Shown one piece after another: positions 1 through 12,086 of a stretch of 64,000 nucleotides of DNA; the first letter of the stretch is position 1; the number at the start of each line of letters is the position of its first letter. The position numbers and the translations under genes are program-made. Below the pieces are notes generated by a model. The model was given only the letters and a program-made list of their open reading frames with translations, did not search any database and was not told where the DNA came from. Source of the DNA: Boswellia sacra (Eukaryota > Streptophyta > Magnoliopsida > Sapindales > Burseraceae); assembly GCA_013180625.2 (NCBI GenBank), contig SNVD02011027.1:248001-312000 (forward strand), in the 5' to 3' direction.

Positions 1-114
1 CTAAAGAAAGGGTTTGGAAGATGAAATTTGATATTCACCCGCCTTAAAGATGAAAGGTCATCTTGAAGAAAGGATTTGAAAAATGGAACAAGATTTATAG
101 TCAGATAGTCAAAG

Positions 115-290
115 GAAAGAGAACAAAAGAGAGAGAAAAGAAAGAAGAGAGAGAAAGAAAAAGAGAGAAAGAGAAGAAAGAGGAAAAAGGAAAAAAAGAG
201 AGAGGAAAAAGGAAAAAGAGAGAAAAAAGAAAGAAGAAGAGAGAAAGAGAAAAGAGAGAGAGAGAGAGAGAGAAAGAAAAGAGATAAAGA
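115..290 (+). repeat. AG-rich low-complexity tract
   Basis: This is a nearly pure purine run of GAGA/AAGAAG words. It gives a Lys/Arg/Glu-only reading frame that I do not regard as a gene. A related tract lies at about 62104-62250 at the same place in element C, so it is an inherited part of the retrotransposon 3' spacer. Confidence 0.8.
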
Positions 291-879
291 AAAAAACTTT
301 ATATTCATCTCAAAACATCGAAGGAATCTTCGAAACATTCTGATGATAAGCACCTCACCATGTCAATAGTTTAGAAACTCATAAAGGTGAATAAAAGATG
401 TCGATCGATGAAATCTATGACTAGCTCATATGGAAGGATTCCTCTAGAGACTAGAAAGTAGAATGCTGAAGAACATGTAAAAGGAGGTAGAATTTGGATT
501 AATTATGAAATTGCAAAGAGATGTTTGGTTTTTTTACAAGAACTCACAAGAATAATGGAGAAATCCCTGATGAGTTAAAAGAATCAATAGTATAATAATA
601 ACTCCGTAGTGAAGAGCATGATGAATGCATCGAGAATAGAGAATGCTAGAACATTGCGACCTAAGAATTTTCCTCGGTGAGCAAGAAAGAACCAAGAAGC
701 ATGAAGAATACTTGAAAGAAAGGCATGAAACCCAACGAATACAAAGTCTAAAGAGATCTAAGAAGTTATGAAGGATACTTTGCCGAAGGCATGAAGAATG
801 AAAAGGTCTGAAGACCACGAAGCAATAATTGTTAGAAGTTTTTGAAGTGGACATGTATTTGAAGGAAATGTTCAGAAGT

Positions 880-1380
880 AGTTACACTTAAAAGTGTTTG
901 AAGCCTTTAGAATAACCATAGGCCCTAAGAAGAGGTGCACTTAAGAGTGTTGATAACCCTAAGAAGTAGGTCCATTAAAGAGTGTCAAAAATCCTAAGAA
1001 GTATGTGCACTTAAGAGTATTTAAATCCCTTAGAATAGGCACACTGAATAATATTATCAAACCATGGGAAGTAAGTGCACTGAAGAGTGTTGGAAACCCT
1101 AAGAAATATTTGCATTGATGAGTGTTTTGTCATAGTATCATAAGGATGCTTTCCAGCCCTTGAAGGAGCACGTTCACCCTAGATATCCATTTTGGCCCTT
1201 AGATGGGCACAAGATCCTTAGAATGGACACATTTCAGCCCTAGAAAGGGTCACATTCGCCCTTAGTTAGGGACAGTAGCCTTTGAATGGGCACATCTATC
1301 TTTAGGTAGGCACATTAGCTCTTAAATGGGCACATCTGCCCTTATCATGGACACCTCAGCCCTTGAATGGGTGCACCTTT
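880..1380 (+). repeat. Degenerate tandem repeats of the gypsy 3' spacer
   Basis: Two repeat families sit side by side. The first repeats CCTAAGAAGTA followed by GTGCACTTAAGAGTGTT at roughly 40-bp spacing. The second repeats GCCCTTnAATGGGCACA at roughly 25-bp spacing. The first family recurs at 63560-63800. I see no coding potential. Confidence 0.7.
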
Positions 1381-1969
1381 TTGTAGCAATAGAAGAGGAG
1401 AAAGACATGATGAGAAGTTTGATGGAATGAAGATGAGACAAAGATGTCTAAGATAGAAAAAGGAAGGATGAAATGAGAGCACTTTGTCGACCTTTGTGTC
1501 TCACAAACCTATCCAAAGTAGGGGGTAACCTATACACTCTAGACTTTTCAAGCTCAATAACAAAATAAAGATGAATGTCGATCAAAAAAAAGAAAATGAT
1601 CAAAAAGCCTTTAGGAGCTGAAGAGGAAAAGGGTAAGAAGGAATCGAAGAAAGGTCTTTAAAGTTGACATGTGACTTCAAAAAATCACAAAAATTAATCT
1701 AGGAGGAATCTGATCATGAGTCATATACTATTGCGAAATAATGTTTAGTTTTCATAGAAATTTATAGATCATGAATCGAAGTTGAAGTTGAAAAGTTATA
1801 CATGATTGAACAGGCAAAGGTCAAAAGTGTCGAAGTCAGACAGCCACAGGCCATCAGACAACCGTCTGACTGTTTGATAACCGGTTGGCGGTTTACCAAT
1901 AGCTGCTCGACTGTTTGTGGCATATTTTTTGAAATTTACATGAAAGACCATCCATATTTGTTTCTTTAC

Positions 1970-3803
1970 TGTTGACCCAGGTATGGCAACCCAAAAAGGG
2001 GGGTGAATTGGGTTTTTATTTATCAAAACGGATTTAGAAAACTTTTCTTGAAAATCAAAATTATTTAACTATTTCTTTAAGAATAAAGGTGAAGAAGATG
2101 AAAATAGAATGCAATCAGGAGAATAGCAATAAAGAATAATCACAAGTACAAGTAAATGTAAAGAGGAAAGGGATAGAGAGAGTGCAAACTCAATTTATGT
2201 GGTTCGGCAAACCTTACCTACGTCCACGGGCTCCTAGCTCCACAAGCTAGGCTTCCACTAAGTTGTAGAAATCTTTACAACTTGCTTGATGAACAACCTC
2301 ACCAAGACTTTTTCTTCCAACCCTTGATAACACCACACCAAGAGTTCTTCTTGATGAACAACCTCACCAAGGCAACTTCCTTCAACCCTTGATAACACCA
2401 CACCAAGAGTTCTTCTTGATGAACCCTCACCAAGGCAACTTTCCTTCAACTCTTGATAACACCACACCAAGAGTTCTTCTTGATGAACAACCTCACCAAG
2501 GCAACTTCCTTCAACTCTTGATAACACCACACCAAGAGTTCTTCTTGATGAACAAACTCACCAAGGAAAGAGTTCTCTCAAGGATAACTTTTATCCTTTA
2601 CAAGAAGATCTCACTCTCACCACGATACAAGAACAAGGATAATTTTTACAACAAAAGTACAACTCTCTTCAAAGAGTAGATAAAGAATATAAAAGCTCTC
2701 TAGACTTGATATTTCTCTTGTTTTTTTTTTTTTGCTTGATAGACGCTTCTCTTGCTCTTGCTGAATGCATGGGAGAAGGGCTCCTTTTATAGGCAAATAG
2801 GAAGAACTTAATCAAGTGAAGACACTAACTCCAAATTTTCTACCCACCATAAAAACTGTAATTTTGTCTACCATTTTTGTTAATGTTCGGTTTGAAATTT
2901 GAAAATCTACAAAACATAAAAGATCTGTACAATTCAATAATCTTTCCAACACATCAAGAACCAAGTCATTTCGATATCTGTAGCTCAATATATGGCCAAA
3001 AAACCATTCAGTGCTCATGTGACTTGATTTTTCTTTCTTGTGTCAATCCAACGACTTGCATGTGTATTATGTCAGCCTTATGTTTGAAATTTGAATTTCT
3101 TCAAAGAACATGAAATCTGATCCATTGAATCATCTTTCCAATGCAATAATAATTAAGTCATTTGGATATCTCTAACTCAAGATATGGACAAATATCATTT
3201 AGTACTCAAATGAGTTGATTTTTCTTCTCTGTGTCAGTCCATCGAATTGCATGTCAATTATGTCAGCCTTGCGTTTGAAATTTGAATTTATTCAAAACAA
3301 ATGAAATGTGCTTCATTAAGTCCTATTTATAATTCCATAAGAATCAAGTCATTTTGATTTTTCTAGTTCAAGATATGTCCAAAAGAGTATTTGGTGCTCA
3401 TGTTAGCTACTTCCATTTGTCTTTCAACTTGCATGATGATTTGGACAACCTTGCACTTGAAATTTGAATTTCTTTAAAACATATGAAATGTTATAAATTG
3501 AGTAATCTTTCCAAAGGCTTAAGAATCACATTGTTTGGACATCTATAGAGATATATATATGACCAATTGATTGAATATTACTCATGTGTCATATTCCTTG
3601 AGTCAAACCTTATTCTTAAACTTTGGTGCCTTTAACATGTAGTCTTCTCCTTAGCTTCAACACTTCATTTTAATAAGCCTCTTCTTAATTTTATAATTAT
3701 TTCAATGATCTTACTCTTGCACATAAATAAACATGTTAGTAAATCTCAACGAATCAATGTGTATTGTTATCATCAAAATTATCATGTAGCCTTAGAGCTA
3801 ACA
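1970..3803 (-). mobile_element. Solo LTR of a Sirevirus-like copia element
   Basis: On the minus strand this begins TGTTAGCTCTAAGGCTACAT and ends GGTCAACA, the same termini as the LTRs of the copia element at 38445-51388. Perfect 5-bp target duplications TTTAC lie at 1965-1969 and 3804-3808. The length is 1834 bp, against about 1.62-1.64 kb for the other copies, and the excess is explained largely by a 65-bp minisatellite. A TATA box (CTTTTATA as read on plus) lies at 2784-2791. No internal region is present, so it is a solo LTR left by LTR-LTR recombination. Confidence 0.9.
2322..2570. repeat. 65-bp minisatellite inside the solo copia LTR
   Basis: Units begin TTGATAACACCACACCAAGA at 2324, 2389, 2453 and 2518, so the period is 64-65 bp over about four units. 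The matching region of the other copia LTR (about 42810-42920) has no such array, so the expansion is specific to this copy. The overlapping reading frames on both strands are by-products of the repeat. Confidence 0.9.
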
Positions 3804-5020
3804 TTTACTTCCTTTTTCAATGTAACCCTTCTTTTATATAAACAACCCTCTACTTACTTTGCAAAACACACCGATTATTGAATATTCAACAATTCTCTCT
3901 ACTTTCTTTTGAAGACACACTTGAGAATTTAAGAAGTCTTTCTAAGTTTAAAGTTTTTTTAGACATTCTATTGCTCTCAACCTGGAAAAAGTATATCTTG
4001 GGAGTAGATTTCTCTTCTCCCTCTTATTTTCTTTTTTATTTTTCTTACTTAGAATTAAGCATATTTATGTTCAATTACGCTTAGAATAAGCATGCTTAGG
4101 ACTTATTTTTGATGCTTAGGAGCATGCATAGGGGTTATTATGAATTTTTCTAACCATTGTCTGTTTTGTAAGATGGATAAGCATGTCAAGGTCAGTCCGC
4201 TATCCCTTCTTTATTAGAATAATGTTTAGAATTTTTTTTTTTTTTTACGGATGCTTAGAATCATACTTAGGAGCACATGGTTAGAATCATGCAAGGAAGA
4301 CTTATGATTGCATTGAAGTATACTTGAAAATAGTATAAAATATGTAAGAATTATCATATTGCCCCTTTGAATGCTGGGATTAGGCTATAATGGCCTTATT
4401 TGATGTCGATTGATTGAATTAGGGTAGAAATGTCATGCTTTATTATAATTGCTTGGATTAGGCCATGAATTCCATGATTAGCCTAGAAATGCCATGATTC
4501 CTTAAAAATTGATATGCATTATGCTAGAATAGCAATTGCCATGATAGAATAATTGAATATAGGTCGAAGTGCCATGATATTAGATTATGGTTTTGTTTGG
4601 ATTTTATTTAATTAATGTATGAATGGATGTATGGAATGTTTTGTTTGAAACATCATTTTATTATTAAAGAGCAACTAATGCAATCCTCTTTCCTTTCCTC
4701 CATGTATGATGGAAATATAATCTATTCTCTTCTATCTTTCTTTGGATGGATATGTAATTGTTATTTGATTGAATAATCACCTCACATGACTAAAGAAGAT
4801 AAAATGAATAATATGTGCATAAAACAAACAACTCTAAGTGGAATATATATCAATATGAGATATTCTTATTTGGTCTACTCTAGTAGAGGCTATATCTTTA
4901 TCCGAGCGAGTCGAATAACTCGTACCTAACTTCCTGAACCCATTTCTGAAGGGATGAGAGTAGTTTAGTTGTTGAAGCGAGGGATCAGATTGTCCCTATT
5001 TATTCCCAATTGAATAATTG

Positions 5021-5594
5021 GGTGGGCAACTCCACTTTGCCAAACGTGTCCATGGTTCATTTGTGATCCTTTGAGTCTCAAAAAAGGCTTTGGCATAGTA
5101 TCGTGATCGTAGATACTTTGGCGGGATGAAAGCCCCGTTAAACAGCCATGTTTATTTTAGGATTAATTTAGTTAATTAGTTGATTAATTGCCATGATTAG
5201 TAGTTTAATTAACATGTTTAGTAGTTCAAGTACATAATTAATTAGTCGATAATTAATTGTTAATTTGTCATTAATTATGCATGATTCATAGAAAATTCGT
5301 TGTTAATTAGCAATTGATTGCGTGGTTAATTATGTGACGTTTAGATGCCATGATTAGTATGGAAATGCTATATTTAGATTTAGATTTATTTTAATTATGC
5401 TTGTTAGTACTAATGCCTTTGTTCAATGATGGAGAATCAAATTTGAAACTTTTTTAGTTTATAATTATTTAAATTACTTTCTCGTAATTTTTATCGAAGA
5501 GTGTTATAATGCTCATTCATTTTCCTTATGTTTGACAAAAATGTAATCAATTCTCCTTCGACATGCTGATGAATGTGTATAACTACCATCAACT
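5021..5594. other. Gypsy internal-region remnant between two LTRs
   Basis: No gene is seen. A primer-binding-site-like sequence opens the stretch, and the next 130 bp resemble the sequence after LTR 2 (both have a GGATGAAAG block). The rest is an AT-rich stretch with many TTAATTAGT words and no counterpart in the window. It is probably a deleted internal region of the element sharing these LTRs. Confidence 0.5.
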
Positions 5595-7476
5595 TGTAGA
5601 CACTAGATTTTTGAGGCTCCATAATAAAATGAAGATGAACTCAAGCAATGAAAATAATTGAAATGCCGTTGGAAGGCAAAAAGAAGAAAGATAAGAAGGA
5701 ATTGGCCGAGGTCTTGAAAACTAACATATTACTTCAAAAGATCACAGAAATTAATCTATGAGGAATTTGATGATAAACCATATACCTTTCAAAGCTACAA
5801 ATGTCTAGTTTCAATAGGGATTTATGGATCATAAATCAAAGTTGAACTTGAAAAGTTATATGTGATTGAACAAACAAAAGTTAGATAGGACTGCACTGAA
5901 AAGTTGCAAAATAGGAAGATCCACTGATCAACGACCTGCCAACTATTGGCCAATAGTCATTTGACTATCAGCCAATAGCTGGCCAACTTTCAGAGAGTCT
6001 ATCGACAGTTTGCCAATAGCTGGCTGGCTGTTGTTTGCGTATACTTGAAAATTTTGTTTTAAAACCTTCCTTTCTTGATTTTCTTTTTCTTTTTTCAACT
6101 CAACCCCTCTCCTATATAAACAACCCTCTTCCTCACTTGCAAGATATCCAGAAATCTTCTCTTCTCCTTCTTGAAGACACGATCAAGAATTTTAGAAGTC
6201 TTTTCTAAGTTTAAAAGTTTTCTAGCATCTTATATTTTTTTAAACCTGAAAAGCGTATGCCCTAAAAGAAATTCTCTCTCCTCCCTCATTATTCTTATTC
6301 ATTATTCTTGCTTAGAATCAAGCATGTTTAGGTTTTATTTTAATGCTTAGAAGCATGTTTAGAGTTATATAGAATTGTTTAACTTTCGTTGGTTTTGTGA
6401 GGTGGAAATGTGTGTCAAGGTAAGTCTGTTTTCCTTTTCTTATTTAGAATCATGACAAGATTTGTTTTCTTTGCAAATGCTTAGAATCACGTTTTGGAAC
6501 ACATGCTTGGAATCATGCTTAAGAGCACATGATTAGAATCTTGGTAGGAAAACTTATGAATGCTTCGAATATGCTAGGAAATAGTATAGAATAGGTGTGA
6601 ATTAGCGTAATTGCCCCTTGCATGCTTGGATTGAGCTAGAATAGCTTTGTTTGATTTTATTGATTGAATTAGATTAGAAATACCATGTTTAAGCTAGAAT
6701 TGCCATGATTCCTTATAAATTGTTATGTATTATGCTAGAATAGCAATAGGTAGAATTACCATGATAAGAAATATCAAATCTAGGTCGATGTGCCATGATT
6801 GTAAATTATCGCCTTAGTTAGAATTTTAGTTGATTGATTTGAATGCATGTATGAATATATCATGTTTAATTATATGATGCCATGAAGTGGCGGTGGACTC
6901 ACATTCGTGGTAAGGGACCGTCACCTAAAATAATTTAATGCATGTTTGAATGATGCCATAAAAGAGATTTGATAGACATTGAATAGACTCACATATGGGG
7001 TGAGGAATTTATTATCTATGGAGTCTGGACTTGAATTTTATATTTGAATATATGATTTTATTATGAATGAATGTATGGAATAGTATATATTTGAAGTGTT
7101 TAATGTAGAATTAGTTTACTTCATTTTTGAAGAACAATTGATGTAATCCTCTCCTGTATCCCCCTTGTTTGAAGGGAATGTAATCCATTCTCGTCCTTCA
7201 TTCTTTGTATGAATATATAATCGTCATTGATTGATTAATTACCTCACATGTTTGACGAATATAAAACTTGAAATGTGTGAAATGAACAACTTAAGGGGAC
7301 TGTATAGTAACATGGCTATTTTAATTTGGTATACCCTAGTGGAAACTGAATTTTGATTCGGGTGAGGTGAACGTCTTCTGCGTAACTTCTCGAACCCATC
7401 TTTAAAGGGATGATGATAGTTTAGGTCTTGAAGTAAGGAATCAGATTGCCCCCATTCATTCCCAATTGAATAAATG
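5595..7476 (+). repeat. Tat-type gypsy LTR 2, likely 5' LTR of element A
   Basis: It opens TGTAGACACTAGATTTTTGA and aligns with LTR 1 throughout. A TATA box TATATAAA is at 6113-6120, followed by a C-rich leader-like stretch. The right boundary is placed before GCCAACTCCATTT near 7479, which resembles the primer-binding site after LTR 1. What follows leads, once the CACTA insertion is discounted, to the gag of element A, so this is its likely 5' LTR. Boundaries are good to about 10 bp on the left and less on the right. Confidence 0.6.
6113..6120 (+). promoter_or_regulatory. TATA box of gypsy LTR 2
   Basis: TATATAAA is followed by ACAACCCTCTTCCTC. The same context surrounds 3835-3842 in LTR 1, so the site is conserved between the two LTRs and is the probable core promoter of the old element. 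Confidence 0.6.
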
Positions 7477-7932
7477 GGTGCCAACTCCATTTCTTTAGAC
7501 GTACCCATGGCTCATTTGTGTTCCCTTAAGTTTCGAAAGAGACTTTGATATAGTGTCATGGTTGCAAATGCTCTGGCAGGATGAAAGTCCCATTCATAAT
7601 GGGACTTCACTAGGGATAAGCGAAGTTGATTTTGATTAGGATACCAAATTCTAATACCTCATGTTGATATTTTGAGTCTTTGCATCACTACACTTTACAC
7701 ATATTGAGCATGCACTAACCATGTGGCATTGGCATGAGAAGTCTTTGGTCTATTCAACCCCTAGATAACTCTTGTTGATGTCACCACCTTTGAGCATGTA
7801 CCATTGATTTAGTATAAAAAGAGACCAACCCAGGGGGCATCTATTGCTCGAAGGAGCCTAGACTATTAGACTCCTGAGACTTAAGCCATGTTGATGAATC
7901 TTAAAACTTTCATAGGATGAATATCTAAAACC
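7477..7932 (+). other. Untranslated leader of gypsy element A, part 1
   Basis: No open frame of note is seen. The sequence is interrupted at 7932 by CACTA 1 and resumes at 13226. The flanking ACC duplications show that the two pieces were continuous. Confidence 0.55.
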
Positions 7933-8345
7933 CACTACGGGAAAATTGACTTTTTGCAACGAAAAATTTCGTTGCAAAAAGTTAAAATTTCGTCGCAATA
8001 AGTTTTTGCGACAAAAATAAATTCGTCGCGCTTCAGTCGCAATAGGTTTTTTTGCGACGATTCTGGAATTCCTCGCAAAAAGTCTTTTTGCGAAAAAATT
8101 TTTCTCGCAAAAAGTGGTATTTTGCGACAAATATTTCGTCACAAAAAAGATCACAAAACGTCAATTTTTTGCGACAAAATAAAAATTGTCGCAAAAGAGT
8201 ATATTTTGCGATGAATTCCAATATTGTCGCAAATTGTTAGAAAACAACTCATTTTTTAATAAAATTATTTTAGTTAAAAAAGTTTATTGCGACCAATTTT
8301 TTCTCGCTAAATACTACCTTTAGCGACAAAAAATTCGTCGCAATA
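7933..8345. repeat. Left subterminal motif cluster of CACTA 1
   Basis: Dense copies of GCGACGAA, GCGAGGAA and their complements (TTCGTCGC, TTCCTCGC) form imperfect palindromes such as CGAAAAATTTCGTTGC. They are spaced a few tens of bases apart. They are probable transposase binding sites, by analogy with known CACTA elements. Confidence 0.8.
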
Positions 8346-9014
8346 AATTTTTTACACGAAAATTGATTATTTTTTAAGAATTTACAGATTTTATTTTTTA
8401 ATTAGTTATAAATTTTAGAATAAATGACATGTCTCATTACATAACTTAATTCTTTATATTAATAATTTCATTAATTAACAACAAATTACAAAAAATTTAT
8501 CACAATATATTTTTACAATATATCAACCTCTGTACATAGCAAAATTAAAAAAAAATACAAAAAAGAGAAAGAAAAATACAAAACTTCATCCTCCAAAAAT
8601 TCTTTTGTTGTTGACTTTGTATGAATCCTCCAATCTTCAAGTACAACCCATCTTCAAAAATACCTATTAAAAACAAAAAAAATAAAAATAAAATGTTAAG
8701 TAATAATTAAAGCATAAAAAATGAGTTTATGAAAAAAGCAATGTTGAAGAAGCAAAGAATTTGAGAATGTTGAGAATGTTGAGTTGTATTCTATATTCAA
8801 AAATACCTATCAAACAAAAGACAATAATATCAATCAAATATTAAAATAAATTAAAATATATTAAACTAATAAAGAAAATATATTACAACACAAAAGTAAA
8901 AGAAAAAGTAAAAGTATTTACCAAATGTTGGGAAAAGGAAAGGAGTAGAGAATTGGAAGTGATAGAAGAAAATGAAACAATCCAAAAAATTAACCCATGT
9001 ATATATAAAAAAGT

Positions 9015-10035
9015 TGGATATTTTGCGACGAAATATTAACCTTTAGTGACGAAAATTTTGTTGCAAAATAGTTTTTAAAATTATGAAAAAAATCAAAGCG
9101 GGAAAAAGTTCGCCAAAAATTTTTTTTTGCGACAAAATCGAGAGAAAGAGTTTCAAAATTTTGAAATTTCAAGAGCGGGAAAAAGTCCGCCCAAATTTCA
9201 TTTTGCGACAAAAATTTTGATCTTTAGCGACAAATTTTTCGTCGTTAAAGAACTTGAAATTTTCAAAATTCTCAAGCGGGAATAAGTCCGCCTAAATTTT
9301 ATTTCTTGTGATGAATATAAATTCGTATTTCGTCGCAAAAAACCTCATTTTGTGATGAAATTAAATCATCGCAAAACATCATATATTGCGACAAAATATT
9401 AATCTTTTTGCGACGAAAATTTCCTCATTAAAAATCTTAAATAAATGTTAAAAACTCTTTTATTTGTTATAAAAAGTATACAAATGTGAAAATTATAATA
9501 AAAAACTAAGAAGATTTTGAAATTAATCATACGTGGACTTTGATAATTATAAATTTATTTAGTAATTAAATAAATTTAACCAACATAATTAAATTTATTT
9601 AATATTAGGTTAAAATTAAATAATTTAATGTCAATTAATTAATCATGTATTAACCACATACATTAGATATATAAAATTATTGCATGGTATTTAGTTAGTT
9701 TTAATTTAATTGAGGATAAAAGTGTTAACAAAATACATACAAGTCAAAAATCATTAACAAATGTAAAATAGTTAGACATCTATACATATGGCATAACTAT
9801 CATGTGCGAGCTATTGAAAAAAGTTTTTGTCGCTAAAGGTGTAAAAAATTTGAAATTTAATAGGCGAGAAAAAGTCCGCTAAAATTTAGTTTTTGCGACG
9901 AATTTAAATTTAAATTTTCTTCGCAAAAGACCCCATTTTGAGAGGAATTTTAAAGTGGTCGCTAAAAGTCTAAAATGCTAATCTTTAGCGACAAAATGCT
10001 AATCTTTTGTGACAAAATTTTTGTCACTATAAGTC
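9015..10035. repeat. Second motif cluster of CACTA 1 with GCGGGAAAAAGTCCGC palindromes
   Basis: GCGACGAA-type words recur at 9025-9430 and 9890-10030. A second motif close to GCGGGAAAAAGTCCGCC appears near 9097, 9174, 9275 and 9862. CACTA 2 has only a shorter version of this block (25540-25890), so several hundred bases differ between the two elements. Confidence 0.75.
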
Positions 10036-11639
10036 TTTAAAAAATATTAAAATTAAAATTAAAATCTAAAATTAAAAATATTTAAATAAACCATACTTAG
10101 ACTTGGATAATTATAAGTTTATTTATTAATTAAATTTTCATCCATAATTAAATTTATATAATATTGGATTGGTATTAAATAATTTGATGACAAATTAATA
10201 AATAATATAACAACCATATACAATAGAAATATAAAAAATATTATATGGTATTTAATTATTTTTTATTGAGTATTAAAATGTTAATAAAATAGGTACAACA
10301 ACTCAAGAATTATTTAACAAATGTAAACAATAGTTAGATATTTATACATATGTCATAGTTGTTATATGAGGAATTACAAAAAAAAATTTCTTTAGTGATC
10401 AATAAATAATTAGTTATTGATATTATAATCATATATGTAACAAAAAGATTCTATTCATTTTAGCTATAATTTTTTTTAATTATCTATTTCTTTTAAAAAC
10501 ACTAAAAATATGTTTTACAAATTTAAAAAATTAATTTGTGATGGAGATAATTTAATTATTAACACATAAACGTATGTCATAATTATCATATGTAGTAAAG
10601 TGTTAATAAAATACACATAAGTCAACTATCATTAATGAATGCATAATGCTTAAACATCTATACATATGACATAATTGTCATGCGCGAGTTATTGAAAATA
10701 AGTTTTTAATACTTTAATAAATAAATGATCAAATATTTATATTATAATTATTATGTAACAAATGCATTTACTTTTAGTGAATATTTTTTTATTATTTATT
10801 CATTTTACAAATGCTAACAATTAATATTTAAAATATCTTGACAAATGCAAACCATAAGTTTGTAATAGTTGTAATTTAATAATTAGATATCTATATATGT
10901 CATATTTGTTATTATAAGAAATTGAAAATAAGCTTTTCTAATTTGATTAGTAAATGATTACTTATTCATATTATAATTATATAAAAATGTATCAAAATTG
11001 TATTTATTTTCAAGTATAGAATGCCTTTAAATTAATTATCCATTTTTTTATAAAAATAACAATTATTAAAAATATTTTTTACAATTATAAAAAATATTTT
11101 TTTCATATAAGTAATTTAATTATTAGACATATATACATATACATATGTTACAAGTATCATATGTATTACGAATTGAAAATTAGTTTTTGCCATGTATTTA
11201 TTTTTTGTTATAGAGTTCATTTTATTTATTTATCTCCCTTAAAATAAACTCTAACAATTATTTAAAATATCTCAAAAATTTACTCAAAGCTATACGATAA
11301 AAATTAAAAGTCTAAGAGAAATATATTGTCTAAATTAATACACTTTATAACAAAAAAATAAAAAACATAATTATAGGCAACATTACATGATTATTAATTA
11401 TTTATTTATTTATGTTTATTTGACATATAATTAAACGTTGAAAAATAAATTAGATTTTTAGAAGTTAGATTTTTTTTTCCAATCTCGTTTTCATCAATTA
11501 AAAATTAGTCATGGTAATAAGTTTATCATAATTGTAATTTAGCAGGTAGACATATATAAATCACACATAAATTAGATTATATATAAATAATTAGCAATAA
11601 ATTTTATGCTTGATTATTAGATTATTAACGATTCATATC

Positions 11640-11650
11640 ACACACACACG

Positions 11651-11700
<50 letters not shown>
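11640..11700. repeat. (CA)n microsatellite in CACTA 1
   Basis: A run of CACACA with a few CG interruptions is followed by ATATATA. The same microsatellite, with a different repeat pattern, sits at the matching place in CACTA 2 (27531-27605). Confidence 0.95.
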
Positions 11701-11702
<2 letters not shown>

Positions 11703-12086
11703 GTTTATTTTAATTATTTATCTCTTTTACAAACACTAAATTTAGAATATCTTAATAGTTTTTCACATTTAAAAGCATGAATGGAATCACAAAGAGTCTT
11801 TTTTTAATAAAAATTTGTATGAATATCCAAATGACCATACTATATTTAAAAATTGTTAATTTATATAAAATCAAATTAGATTTTTAATACTTTCTTTATT
11901 CTTTTTTTTGTCATTTTTTAAACAAAGACTTATATATTAGACGGACCACGAACAAAGAGAAGAAAACAAAAGAGGAAAGTTATTAAGTTTTAATTTTAAA
12001 AAAATAACTTTTTGCGAGGAATTTTTTCTCGCAAAAGGTCATATTTTGCGAGGAATATATATTTTCGTCGCAAAATGTCCAGTATT

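Larger units (their letters stand above)
1..1528 (+). mobile_element. 3' spacer of an upstream Tat-type Ty3/gypsy element
   Basis: There is no credible gene here. The stretch aligns by eye with 61980-63800, the 3' spacer of element C: both have an AG-rich tract (115-290 here), then a conserved block near 340-480, then short tandem repeats. Repeats of about 37-41 bp built on CCTAAGAAGTAGGTGCACTT lie at about 880-1140, and repeats of about 25 bp built on CAGCCCTTGAATGGGCACA lie at about 1160-1380. A polypurine tract CAAAGTAGGGGG at 1514-1525 sits just before the first LTR, which fits the 3' end of an element whose body lies left of the window. Family assignment comes from similarity to element C, so it is inference. 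Confidence 0.6.
1529..5020 (+). repeat. Tat-type gypsy LTR 1, split by a solo copia LTR
   Basis: The LTR pieces are 1529-1969 and 3809-5020. They align along their length with LTR 2 (5595-7476): both have the opening TATACACT/TGTAGACACT region, the block around GTTGAAGTTGAAAAGTTATA, a TATA box (3835-3842 here, 6113-6120 there), and the closing block around TTCCCAATTGAATAA. The two are strongly diverged. The interruption is the copia LTR at 1970-3803. The right end is set by a primer-binding-site-like sequence beginning near 5023 (GGGCAACTCCACTTTGCC) and is approximate. The preceding polypurine tract suggests it was the 3' LTR of an upstream element. Confidence 0.65.

Noticed and set aside
63..287. 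74-codon Lys/Glu/Arg frame at the left edge
   Set aside because: It is a translation of an AG-rich low-complexity tract that recurs in the other spacer copy; there is no coding signature.
2389..2679. 96-codon frame on plus and 90-codon frame on minus in the minisatellite
   Set aside because: Both are translations of 65-bp repeats in a solo LTR.
10030..12000. Hidden transposase gene in the AT-rich interior of CACTA 1
   Set aside because: No frame of useful length or recognisable domain occurs on either strand, and the same holds for the sister element.
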